Below are positions 16,298 to 24,434 of a stretch of 64,000 bases of DNA, piece by piece. The position numbers and the translations under genes are program-made. This DNA comes from Clostridium acetireducens DSM 10703. Its GTDB lineage: Bacteria > Bacillota > Clostridia > Clostridiales > Clostridiaceae. A model generated the notes under the pieces. That model had not been told where the DNA came from. It made no database searches and saw only the letters and a program-made list of their open reading frames with translations. The DNA lies in contig NZ_LZFO01000009.1 in NCBI RefSeq assembly GCF_001758365.1, positions 1 through 64,000 of the forward strand, read 5' to 3'. The first letter of the stretch is position 1. Each line of letters opens with the position of its first letter.

Positions 16298-17073
16298 TGA
16301 AGATTTTACGCCTTATGAAGGCAGATTTTATAAAAATGAAACATACTCCATTTTATTGGATTCATATTTGTTTGCCAATTATAGGCATACTCATGTTCTT
16401 ATGGTATTATTCATTTTCAATTTTGGGAAGTATAGGTAAGGTAAATGGTTATTTAGATGCATTATCATTAGTATTTCCAGTGTTAATTGGAATTATATGT
16501 TCAACTGTAATAGAACAGGAAGTAATGGCAGGAAAATTTAAAGAAATGTTATCAATAGAATATGGAAAGGGAATATGCCTTTTAAGCAAGATATTAGTTG
16601 TACTTGTTATGGGGTTGTTTTCACTTAGCTTAGCTGTAGGTGGATTTTTTATTGGATTTGAATATATTTTAAAGCAAAATATACTGCCTTTTAAGTTTTA
16701 TGTTATTTTAACTTTATTAATATTTGTAGCACAGATATTTATATATTTATTTCATTTGTGGTTAAGCATTAAGTTTGGAAGTGGAGCATCTATAGGAATG
16801 GGAATATTTGAAAGTTTGTTCTCAGCATTAATTATTACAGGACTTGGTGATGGAATATGGCAATGGATTCCTTGTGCATGGTCTGTTAGATTTTGCAATA
16901 ATTTTTTTATAAAAGAATCTAATTCTATAGATGTGTTTAATGAGTTAGCTGATTTTAATACAGGACTTTCTATTAATGCCATAGGACTCAGAAATTGCAT
17001 TATTTTTACCATTGTTTTAGGGATTTTATTCGGAATATGGTTTAACTTTTTCGAAGGTAGAGAAAATGAATAA
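16297..17073 (+). CDS. cprC: ABC transporter permease, lantibiotic immunity type (CprC-like)
   Basis: A 258-residue protein with six hydrophobic segments and the N-terminal pattern MKILRLMKADFIKMKHTPFYWIHICLP common in LanG/MutG permeases. The ATG overlaps the preceding TAA (ATAATG), indicating tight coupling. It forms the second half of the heterodimeric membrane part of the exporter. The two-component genes begin 56 bases later. Confidence 0.82.
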   Translation: MKILRLMKADFIKMKHTPFYWIHICLPIIGILMFLWYYSFSILGSIGKVNGYLDALSLVFPVLIGIICSTVIEQEVMAGKFKEMLSIEYGKGICLLSKILVVLVMGLFSLSLAVGGFFIGFEYILKQNILPFKFYVILTLLIFVAQIFIYLFHLWLSIKFGSGASIGMGIFESLFSALIITGLGDGIWQWIPCAWSVRFCNNFFIKESNSIDVFNELADFNTGLSINAIGLRNCIIFTIVLGILFGIWFNFFEGRENE

Positions 17074-17128
17074 TAAAGAATCGGATTTTATGGGAATATA
17101 ACTTATAATAGATGTGGGAGGGATTAAA

Positions 17129-17791
17129 ATGGCATATATTTTAGCTATAGATGATGAAGAAGGAATATTAACTATTGTAAAAAGTGCTTTAGAAAAAGAA
17201 GGACATACTGTCACTACAGTTTCTAATCCCACATGTCTTTCAAAAGATAAATATTTAAAATATGATTTAATTTTACTTGATGTAATGATGCCAGAAATAG
17301 ATGGTTTTTCTCTTTGCAAGGAAATACGTAATTTAGTTGATTGTCCAATAATATTTTTGACAGCTAAGACCATGGAACAAGATATTGTAATGGGATTAAG
17401 TTTGGGAGGGGACGATTATATATCCAAGCCTTTTGGTATTAGTGAACTAAGAGCAAGAGTAGCGGCACATTTAAGACGTGAACATAGAGAAAAACAAAAC
17501 GCTTTTTCTGTATCTAATGTGAAATTTAATATAACTTCAAAAGAGGCATATTATAATGAAAAATTAATACCTTTTACAAAAAGCGAGTATAGTATATGTG
17601 AATATTTAGCTATGAATCATGGACAAGTATTTTCTAAAGAAAGAATATATGAAAAGGTATTTGGAGTTTATGGAAATAGTGATACAACAGCAATTGTAGA
17701 ACATATTAAGAATATTAGAAGTAAGCTTAAGATAATAGGAATAAATTCTATAGAAACAGTTTGGGGGATAGGGTATAAGTGGAAAGAATAA
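17129..17791 (+). CDS. cprR: OmpR/PhoB-family response regulator of the Cpr-like module
   Basis: Receiver domain with acidic pair DDEE, phosphoacceptor Asp in LILLDVMMPEIDG and the Lys of SKPFG, followed by a winged-helix DNA-binding domain (TKSEYSICEYLAMNHGQVFSKERI, IVEHIKNIRSKL, ETVWGIGYKW). The ATG at 17129 follows GGGAGGG; an upstream GTG is inside that site. The gene overlaps the kinase by 13 bases. It probably activates the exporter operon through the 11-base-spaced repeats before 14841. Confidence 0.88.
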   Translation: MAYILAIDDEEGILTIVKSALEKEGHTVTTVSNPTCLSKDKYLKYDLILLDVMMPEIDGFSLCKEIRNLVDCPIIFLTAKTMEQDIVMGLSLGGDDYISKPFGISELRARVAAHLRREHREKQNAFSVSNVKFNITSKEAYYNEKLIPFTKSEYSICEYLAMNHGQVFSKERIYEKVFGVYGNSDTTAIVEHIKNIRSKLKIIGINSIETVWGIGYKWKE

Positions 17792-19140
17792 AGAAGCAAA
17801 AAAGTATTTCTAAAATTTTTGCAATATATGTAGTTGTCTTTTGTATGGTTACAATTAGTGTGGCAGTAATTGATTTAAGGTTATTTTTCATTGGTTTAAA
17901 TAAAGGTTTTATATTACCAGCAAATTATTATGAACGAAAAATTGAAAATCAAAGAAGTGAAATAGCTAAAGCTAAAGATGTAAAGAAATTAATACCTGAA
18001 GAATGTAATTATGCAGTTTATGATTTAAATGGAAAAACACTTCAAGCAAATGTTTCACAAGATAAAGCTTTAGATATGTGGAATGTTGTAAAAAATAATA
18101 AAATAAGCAATGGAAAGTATTTTTATAAGATTATTCAAAGAAATAATGAAATTTGTGTTGTAGAGTATATTATTGATATAAGTTTTGCAAATCCGACTTT
18201 GAGAAAATATATTAAAAATCTTCAAAGTGTTTGGCTTATAGTATTATTTGCTTTATTCGTTATACAGATTATTATTTTTTCAAAATGCTTTCAAAAAAGA
18301 TTGAAAAAAGAAATGAAAATTTTAAAGGATACTACAGAAAATATACAAATGGAAAACTTAGAGTTTAAAGTACAATACTCTAATATAGTAGAAATAAATG
18401 ATGTAATTAATGCATTGAATAAGATGAAAACTAAGCTCAGTGAGTCACTGACTAAGCAGTGGGATATGGAAGAAACTCGCAAGGAACAAATAGGAGCATT
18501 GGCTCATGATATAAAAACACCTTTAACAATAATCAGGGGAAATTCAGAACTTTTAGGAGAATCAGATTTAAATGTTGAGCAAATTAAATTCAATGATGCT
18601 ACTCTAAATGAAATTAAAAATATGGAATTTTATATTAAATCTTTAATAGAAATTACAAGGTCAGAAAAGGAAGCTGTAATACAAAAAAAGCAAGTAAACG
18701 TAATGGATTTTATAGATGATATAACAAAGAGTGCAAGTTTAATTAGTAAAAATAAGAATTTAAATTTTAAAAGTCAAATTAAAAATATACCAGAATTTAT
18801 TTTTGTAGATGAAATAGCACTAAAACGAGTTATAAATAATATTATTTCAAATTCCATTGATTATTGTTTAAATAATGAGGAAATATTATTAACTGTTGAT
18901 TCTGATGATAAAAATATACAATTTATAATTGAAGATTCAGGAAAGGGCTTTACAAAAGAAGAAATAAGTTTTGCAACAGATCAGTTTTTTCAAGGGGATA
19001 AAAGTAGAAATTCAAAAAATCATTATGGAATGGGGTTGTATATTTCAAAAAAAATTATGAAAAAACATAATGGAAGTATAATTTTAAAGAACTCCGAATC
19101 ACTTAAAGGTGCAAAGGTTATATTAATTTTACCAATATAA
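17779..19140 (+). CDS. cprK: Sensor histidine kinase of the Cpr-like module
   Basis: A 453-residue kinase with two membrane segments (about 10-40 and 145-170) flanking a roughly 105-residue outer domain, a HAMP-like linker, an H-box with GALAHDIKTPLT, an N-box RVINNIISNSIDYC, and G-boxes EDSGKGF and HYGMGLYISKKI. It starts at GTG inside the regulator gene. The outer domain is larger than the loop of BceS-type intramembrane kinases, so it may bind its ligand directly. The peptide it senses is not known. Confidence 0.87.
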   Translation: MERIKKQKSISKIFAIYVVVFCMVTISVAVIDLRLFFIGLNKGFILPANYYERKIENQRSEIAKAKDVKKLIPEECNYAVYDLNGKTLQANVSQDKALDMWNVVKNNKISNGKYFYKIIQRNNEICVVEYIIDISFANPTLRKYIKNLQSVWLIVLFALFVIQIIIFSKCFQKRLKKEMKILKDTTENIQMENLEFKVQYSNIVEINDVINALNKMKTKLSESLTKQWDMEETRKEQIGALAHDIKTPLTIIRGNSELLGESDLNVEQIKFNDATLNEIKNMEFYIKSLIEITRSEKEAVIQKKQVNVMDFIDDITKSASLISKNKNLNFKSQIKNIPEFIFVDEIALKRVINNIISNSIDYCLNNEEILLTVDSDDKNIQFIIEDSGKGFTKEEISFATDQFFQGDKSRNSKNHYGMGLYISKKIMKKHNGSIILKNSESLKGAKVILILPI

Positions 19141-19294
19141 CACTTTGTATACACTACATAAAATAGATAGGGGAAATAAAATTTACGGTATTTTTAGCTC
19201 GTACTTCAAGTAACAACCAATATATATTCTTTTATCGTCATTACTTATTTAACTACTAATTGTGGTAAAATATAAGCAATGGAGGTGCTTTATA

Positions 19295-20980
19295 ATGAAG
19301 AAAATTCCTTATGGAATATCTAATTTTCAAACAATAATAGAAGATAACTACCTTTATGTAGATAAAACTAAATATATAGAAATTCTAGAAGATTTTGCTC
19401 CTTATCAATTTTTTATAAGACCTAGACGATTTGGTAAAAGTCTTTTTATTTCAATGTTAGAATCTTATTATGATATAAATAAAAAAGATGAATTTGATAA
19501 TATTTTTGGGAATTTGTACATAGGAAAAAATCCTACACAATATAGAAATAAATTTCTTGTTTGGAAAATAAGTTTCGCTGGAGTAGATACAGGAAATGGA
19601 GAAGAGGAACTTAGAAAAAGTTTTAACACAAAAGTTCTTTTATCTGTAAAAAAATTTATAAATGAATATTCAAATCTATTAGATGATAAAAATATTCCAA
19701 AAGAAGTAGAAAGTGCGGAAATGTTAGTTCAATATGTATCGCTTTTAGCTAGTAAAATAAACAAACAGATATTTGTTTTAATAGATGAATATGATAACTT
19801 TGCTAATGAACTAATAACAGGGGATAGAAAATCTACTTATGAATCTATACTTCATGGAGAAGGATTTGTAAAGTCTTTTTATAAAGCCATAAAAGATTGT
19901 ACAAATGATAATTTTAAAAGAATATTTATAACAGGCGTAAGTCCTATAATGCTTGATGATTTAACTAGTGGATTTAATATAACTGAAAATTTAACTATTG
20001 AAGAAAATTTAAATTCAGTTTTTGGATTTACTAAAAAAGAATTAGAAATGATTATAGAACAAATAGATGTAGATAAAAATGAAAAAGACAAATTAATAAA
20101 AGATATGACCTTTTATTATAATGGATATAAATTTAATAAAAATGGCGAAAAAATATTTAATCCCGATATGACTATGTATTTTTTAAAAAACTATTTAAGA
20201 TATAAGAGGTATCCAGAAGAAATGATAGATTTCAATGTAAGAACTGATTATGGAAGAATAAATAGATTAGCTATTAATTTTAAAGACGATTCTTTAATAA
20301 CAGATATAATGAATACTGGAAAAACTAAGACCAAATTAGTAGAAAAATTTAATATTAGTTCAATGTATGATAATACAGAAAATTTTAAATCACTTCTTTT
20401 TTATTTAGGAATGTTAACTATAAAAGGTGTAGAAGCCAATAATGTTATATTAGGTATTCCTAACTATGTTATAAAAAATATATATTGGGAAGAATTTTAT
20501 GATAGGATAAACAAGAGTATAAGATTAGATAATAGTAAAATAGCTGACAGTATATCAAAAATGAGAATTGATGGAGAAATTACAACATTTATAGAAGAAT
20601 TTAAAAACATACTTAATGATTTATCAAATAGAGATTTAATGAGATTTGACGAAAAGTATGTAAAGATGATATTGCTTACTTTGTTTGCAGTAGATAATAC
20701 TTATTTAATAAATAGTGAATTAGAAAATAATAGTGGATATTCAGATATATATCTAAAAACAAAAATACAGTTTAAAGAATATACAAAATATGAGTGGTTG
20801 ATAGAACTTAAATATATAAAAGAATCTGAAAAGAAAAAGTTAGAATCCATAAAAAAAGAGGGATTAGAACAATTAAAGAAATATGAAAATAGTAAAATGA
20901 TAAATGAAAGTGTAAGAGATTCTATATTGAAATCCATATTAGTTATAGTTGTAGGAAAAAATGAAGTATATGTTTATTAG
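19295..20980 (+). CDS. AAA-ATPase-like protein with C-terminal PD-(D/E)XK domain (PF09820/PF08011 type)
   Basis: The N-terminal half starts MKKIPYGISNFQTIIEDNYLYVDKTKYIEILE and has a degenerate P-loop (RPRRFGKSLFISML) and Walker B-like FVLIDEYDNF, as in PF09820. The C-terminal part has YTKYEWLIELKYIK, the ELK strand of a PD-(D/E)XK fold. This family is expanded in Clostridia and Bacteroidetes; its role is uncertain, with proposed links to mobile DNA or toxin systems. The ATG at 19295 follows GGAGGTG; an in-frame earlier start has none. It is a monocistronic 561-residue protein followed by a terminator. Confidence 0.85.
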   Translation: MKKIPYGISNFQTIIEDNYLYVDKTKYIEILEDFAPYQFFIRPRRFGKSLFISMLESYYDINKKDEFDNIFGNLYIGKNPTQYRNKFLVWKISFAGVDTGNGEEELRKSFNTKVLLSVKKFINEYSNLLDDKNIPKEVESAEMLVQYVSLLASKINKQIFVLIDEYDNFANELITGDRKSTYESILHGEGFVKSFYKAIKDCTNDNFKRIFITGVSPIMLDDLTSGFNITENLTIEENLNSVFGFTKKELEMIIEQIDVDKNEKDKLIKDMTFYYNGYKFNKNGEKIFNPDMTMYFLKNYLRYKRYPEEMIDFNVRTDYGRINRLAINFKDDSLITDIMNTGKTKTKLVEKFNISSMYDNTENFKSLLFYLGMLTIKGVEANNVILGIPNYVIKNIYWEEFYDRINKSIRLDNSKIADSISKMRIDGEITTFIEEFKNILNDLSNRDLMRFDEKYVKMILLTLFAVDNTYLINSELENNSGYSDIYLKTKIQFKEYTKYEWLIELKYIKESEKKKLESIKKEGLEQLKKYENSKMINESVRDSILKSILVIVVGKNEVYVY

Positions 20981-20993
20981 TTAAATGGCCTTG

Positions 20994-21022
20994 AAGCCTT
21001 CACATTGTGAAGGCTTTTTAAG
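20994..21022 (+). terminator. Terminator of the AAA-ATPase-like gene
   Basis: A ten-base stem AAGCCTTCAC/GTGAAGGCTT with a short loop and T run, 13 bases after the stop codon. Confidence 0.88.
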
Positions 21023-21123
21023 CAAATTTGATTAGTTTTAAGGATTATATTAGAAGTTAATTAAGTGAAGTTATAGAAAGAAAGGGGAAGTAAATATCCC
21101 AAGTATGATTTAAAAACATTTCA

Positions 21124-22038
21124 CTACAATGCCTTACTAATCTCCACACAATTCCTAGTATATTTAAGAACTCCATCCTCCATAATTAATTTAATCATTC
21201 CTATTTCTTTTAAATATTCAATATAAGGCATTAATGATTCCTCTATAACTAAATATTTACCTGAATTTTTAACACTAATATTCCAATCTTCAATAATAGT
21301 TTTTATAATTTCTTCTAAAGTCATGGAAGCATTTATAATGTTATAAACATTGGAAGCTATGCTTTTATAAAATTTTATATTTTCATTTATAAGTTTTCTA
21401 ATAGAGGTGTATACATCCTTATGTGATACTATGTATTTGCTGCATTTTAATTTAAGAAGTTTTTGTTTACTTTTTAAATCTTCTGTAAGTGCAAATGAAT
21501 AGGGTAGTTTTGCTCCTTCCATAATTTCTGAACTTACAAGAGCATCAGCTAAATATACCACATTATCAGGGGTTATAATACATATATGTTTGGCACTGTG
21601 TCCAGGAGTATGAATAATTTTAAATTTAATATCGTTTATAGAAACACTATCTTGATTATCCCCAATAATAATATCTGCTTTGCAAATCATATGTCCAAAA
21701 TCAGTTTTTACTTCTGATAATGTTTGATTAATATAGTGAGTTTTAAGAGTAATAGCGGAACTACTCAAAAAAGCATCGTAACCAGTCATGGCAACAAGTG
21801 AATTATATTTATCTTTTAAGTAAGAAACATTTCCTGTATGATCCACATGAACATGAGTACATATTATAGCAATTACTTTAAAATTGTTTTTTTCTAAAAG
21901 TTTATCTATGCCTTCTCTTTCTTTAGCTAAGCCTGAATCTAACATAATAATTTCTTCATCATTAACTTTATAAAAAGGTATATATGACATACCAGTATCA
22001 ATACAAAAAGTATTTCCTTTTACTTTTATAATTTCCAT
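21124..22038 (-). CDS. Metallo-beta-lactamase-fold hydrolase
   Basis: The zinc motif HVHVDHTG is at about 62-69, with further ligands in IIHTPGHSAKH and YLADALV. The 304-residue length includes about 80 residues of helical C-terminus resembling the winged-helix tail of lactonase-like or LACTB2-like MBL proteins. Substrate unknown. A GGAGG site precedes the ATG. It is divergent from cobU with about 290 bases between; there is no evidence that it belongs to B12 metabolism. Confidence 0.82.
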   Translation of the reverse strand: MEIIKVKGNTFCIDTGMSYIPFYKVNDEEIIMLDSGLAKEREGIDKLLEKNNFKVIAIICTHVHVDHTGNVSYLKDKYNSLVAMTGYDAFLSSSAITLKTHYINQTLSEVKTDFGHMICKADIIIGDNQDSVSINDIKFKIIHTPGHSAKHICIITPDNVVYLADALVSSEIMEGAKLPYSFALTEDLKSKQKLLKLKCSKYIVSHKDVYTSIRKLINENIKFYKSIASNVYNIINASMTLEEIIKTIIEDWNISVKNSGKYLVIEESLMPYIEYLKEIGMIKLIMEDGVLKYTRNCVEISKAL

Positions 22039-22326
22039 GTAATTTCCTCCAGTTTTCAGGTGTTATTAAAGTACTAACAATAATTAAAATTATATCATAT
22101 TTTAAAGTAATATAATAAGCTCACTTATTATTATTTAGTATATTAAAAATAAATAAAATATTCCAATATATAGATAATGATAAATGAAATTAGTGAGATT
22201 AATTTTTATAATTAAAAGTATTATTTTAATTTTATATTTGCCAACTAAAGACATGTTTAGTAAACTTATAGGTATTAAGAGTAATAGATAATAGTGTAAA
22301 AATAAAAACAATAAGGAGGACACCAA

Positions 22327-22872
22327 TTGAAAATTACATTAGTAACTGGTGGTACAAGAAGCGGAAAAAGTGGTTTTGCTGAAAGCTTATTAAAAGATCA
22401 AAACAATGTACTTTACATAGCCACATCCATAGTTACAGATAAAGAAATGGAAAACAGAATTAAAAGGCATATAGAGAGAAGAAACCAAAACTGGACAACA
22501 GTAGAAGCCTTTAAGGACTTAAACAATGTAGTAAAGAATCATGAAGAAAAATACATATTATTAGATTGTGTTACAATAATGATTACTAATTTAATGTTTG
22601 AATTACATAAAGACTACGATAACTTTTCTATAGATGATACGGAAAAACTATACAATGAAATAAAAAAGGAATTTGACAAACTATTGTTACAAGTAAAAGA
22701 AGAAAATAAAGAAATAATATTAGTAACTAATGAAGTAGGATATGGAATTGTTCCAGAATATAAAATTAGCAGAGTTTTTAGAGATATAGCAGGAGAAATA
22801 AATAGCTACATAGCTAGTTTAAGTGATGATGTTTATTTAGTAGCTTGCGGTATACCTTTGAAAATCAAATGA
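22327..22872 (+). CDS. cobU: Adenosylcobinamide kinase / adenosylcobinamide-phosphate guanylyltransferase
   Basis: Phosphorylates adenosylcobinamide and then transfers GMP to it, activating it for nucleotide-loop assembly. The P-loop is GGTRSGKSGFAE at about 8-19, followed by NVLYIATS and RIKRHIERRNQNWTTVEA, the GMP-accepting His region, and later VTNEVGYGIVPEYKISRVFRD. Starts at TTG 10 bases after AAGGAGG. At 181 residues it is normal. cobS follows 25 bases downstream. Confidence 0.93.
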   Translation: MKITLVTGGTRSGKSGFAESLLKDQNNVLYIATSIVTDKEMENRIKRHIERRNQNWTTVEAFKDLNNVVKNHEEKYILLDCVTIMITNLMFELHKDYDNFSIDDTEKLYNEIKKEFDKLLLQVKEENKEIILVTNEVGYGIVPEYKISRVFRDIAGEINSYIASLSDDVYLVACGIPLKIK

Positions 22873-22897
22873 TAAACTATATGAGGTGAGGGACATA

Positions 22898-23659
22898 ATG
22901 AGAAAACACTTTCAAAACTTTTTACTTATGATTCAATTCATGACTAGAATACCTATAAAATTAGAATTACCTTGCAGCCAAGAAGACTTTAAAAATGGAA
23001 CTGCTTTTTTTCCTTTAGTGGGATTTACAGTAGGAATGATACAATGGATAGTTTATATTGCACTTATGAAAATACTACCACCTAAAATAGTAATGCTATT
23101 TGTAGTACTAATAGGCATACTCATAACAGGAGCCTTTCACATAGATGGATTTGGAGACACTTGTGATGGATTTTTTGCCTGTAAAGGAAAAGATAAAGTA
23201 ATAGAAATTATGAAAGACAGTAGAGTAGGGGCTTTTGCTTGCATAGCTATAGTGTTTAACATATTATTTAAATATGAATGTATGGTAGAATTGCTTTCCA
23301 GCTATGATGGATTTTTTATAGTAGGTGTACCTATAATAGGAAGATTTTCAATTACTATATTAGCAGCACTAGGTGTACCTGCAAAAGAATCTGGCACAGG
23401 AAATTTATTTATAAGAAATATAGGCAAAAGAGAATTCCTTATAAGTTTTATTACAACCATAGTTTTATCTTCATTATTTTTAGGAGTAGTCAACACTGCA
23501 ATAATAATACCATTAGTATTTGTAGTAACATTCTTATTTAACAGATTTTGTCTCCACAATATAAAAGGTATCACAGGAGACAGCTTTGGAGCTAATAATG
23601 AAATAATAGAAATTTTTGTTTTAACAGTACTTTTAGCCACTGCAAAGGTAATATTATAA
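22898..23659 (+). CDS. cobS: Adenosylcobinamide-GDP ribazoletransferase (cobalamin synthase)
   Basis: Membrane enzyme joining adenosylcobinamide-GDP to alpha-ribazole (phosphate). It carries FMTRIPI near the N-terminus, the metal-binding region AFHIDGFGDTCDGFFA, GAFACIAIVF and the C-terminal GITGDSFGANNEIIE. Six or more hydrophobic segments. The ATG at 22898 sits behind GAGGTGAG; the earlier in-frame GTG is within that site. Its stop lies 8 bases before a long inverted-repeat element, probably acting as its transcription end. Confidence 0.92.
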   Translation: MRKHFQNFLLMIQFMTRIPIKLELPCSQEDFKNGTAFFPLVGFTVGMIQWIVYIALMKILPPKIVMLFVVLIGILITGAFHIDGFGDTCDGFFACKGKDKVIEIMKDSRVGAFACIAIVFNILFKYECMVELLSSYDGFFIVGVPIIGRFSITILAALGVPAKESGTGNLFIRNIGKREFLISFITTIVLSSLFLGVVNTAIIIPLVFVVTFLFNRFCLHNIKGITGDSFGANNEIIEIFVLTVLLATAKVIL

Positions 23660-23667
23660 TAGGTAAG

Positions 23668-23935
23668 GAATATAGTATATAAAAAAGGAATATAAATAAG
23701 GGCGGTAACAGCTTTTATAAATTATTAGAATAAATTTTAGAGAGTCTTAGAATAAAAAATAAAAAAACTCCGTAATTCAGCTCAGGAAGTGCTGAGCTCT
23801 TTCATCCACAGGACGTGGAATTGAAAGAGGTAGGGGTTTTTTTGATTTTTAATTCTTAGAGTCTCTTAATGAAATGATTTATTTATAAAAGCTGTTACCG
23901 CCCTTATTTATATTCCTTTTTTATATACTATATTC
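23668..23935. repeat. Long inverted-repeat element 1 with AGGA-loop core
   Basis: Outer arms 23668-23722 and 23881-23935 are perfect 55-base reverse complements. Between them is a core of about 158 bases, homologous to that of element 3 in the opposite orientation. On the plus strand the core folds into two hairpins: 23779-23798 (arms AGCTCAG/CTGAGCT, GGA at the loop edge) and 23799-23827 (loop AGGAC), enclosed by ACTCC and a GGGGTTTTTTT end. It fills almost all of the space between cobS and the CadC-like gene. It may terminate transcription; its origin is unknown. Confidence 0.85.
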
Positions 23936-24012
23936 TTCATCTAAATATCTTTTTTATTACTAAAATTTTTATTGCATTTTATGGATTTGTATGCTAATAT
24001 CTAAATATAACG

Positions 24013-24030
24013 TATGAACATATATTCATA
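24013..24030 (+). promoter_or_regulatory. Probable CadC/ArsR-type operator
   Basis: TATGAA and TTCATA form an inverted repeat separated by 6 bases, 25 bases before the GTG start of the regulator. This matches the general form of SmtB/CadC operators (imperfect AT-rich dyads with TTCA half sites). Autoregulation by the downstream gene is the natural reading. Confidence 0.65.
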
Positions 24031-24054
24031 TATTAAAGTGAGGAGTGATATTAA

Positions 24055-24432
24055 GTGAAAAATGATAAAAATAAAATAGAAGTATGTAGTTGTAATGTTA
24101 TTCACAAGGAGTCTGTTGATAAGGTTAAAAGTAATATGATAGAAAAGGAGATTACAAAGGAGTTAGCTTCTTTTTTTAAAGTGTTGGGAGATCCAACTAG
24201 AATAAAAATTCTATATGCTTTGTCATTAGAGGAATTATGCGTTTGTGATATAAGCAATATATTGGAAATGAATCAGTCAGCTATATCTCATCAATTGAGA
24301 ATATTGAGGGCAGCTAGACTTGTTAAGTATAGAAAACAAGGTAAAACCGTATTTTATTCATTGGATGACCAACATGTACAAAATATATTTGGACAAGGTT
24401 TGGAACACATTAAAGGGGAGAGAGAGGTGTAG
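24055..24432 (+). CDS. cadC: ArsR/SmtB-family metal-sensing repressor, CadC-like
   Basis: A 125-residue winged-helix regulator. ELCVCD in the alpha-3 region is the thiolate metal-binding motif of CadC, and an N-terminal CSCNV supplies the further Cys ligands typical of CadC. The DNA-recognition helix is QSAISHQLRILRAARLV and the C-terminus HVQNIFGQGLEHI carries possible alpha-5 His ligands. Starts at GTG behind GAGGAGTG. It ends 2 bases before the ATPase gene, and an operator-like dyad lies just upstream. It likely releases DNA on binding Cd, Pb or Zn. Confidence 0.88.
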   Translation: MKNDKNKIEVCSCNVIHKESVDKVKSNMIEKEITKELASFFKVLGDPTRIKILYALSLEELCVCDISNILEMNQSAISHQLRILRAARLVKYRKQGKTVFYSLDDQHVQNIFGQGLEHIKGEREV

Positions 24433-24434
24433 CT

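Noticed and set aside
14841-19140. Lantibiotic biosynthesis cluster
   Set aside because: Only exporter and two-component genes are present. There is no precursor peptide, dehydratase or cyclase, so this is a resistance module.
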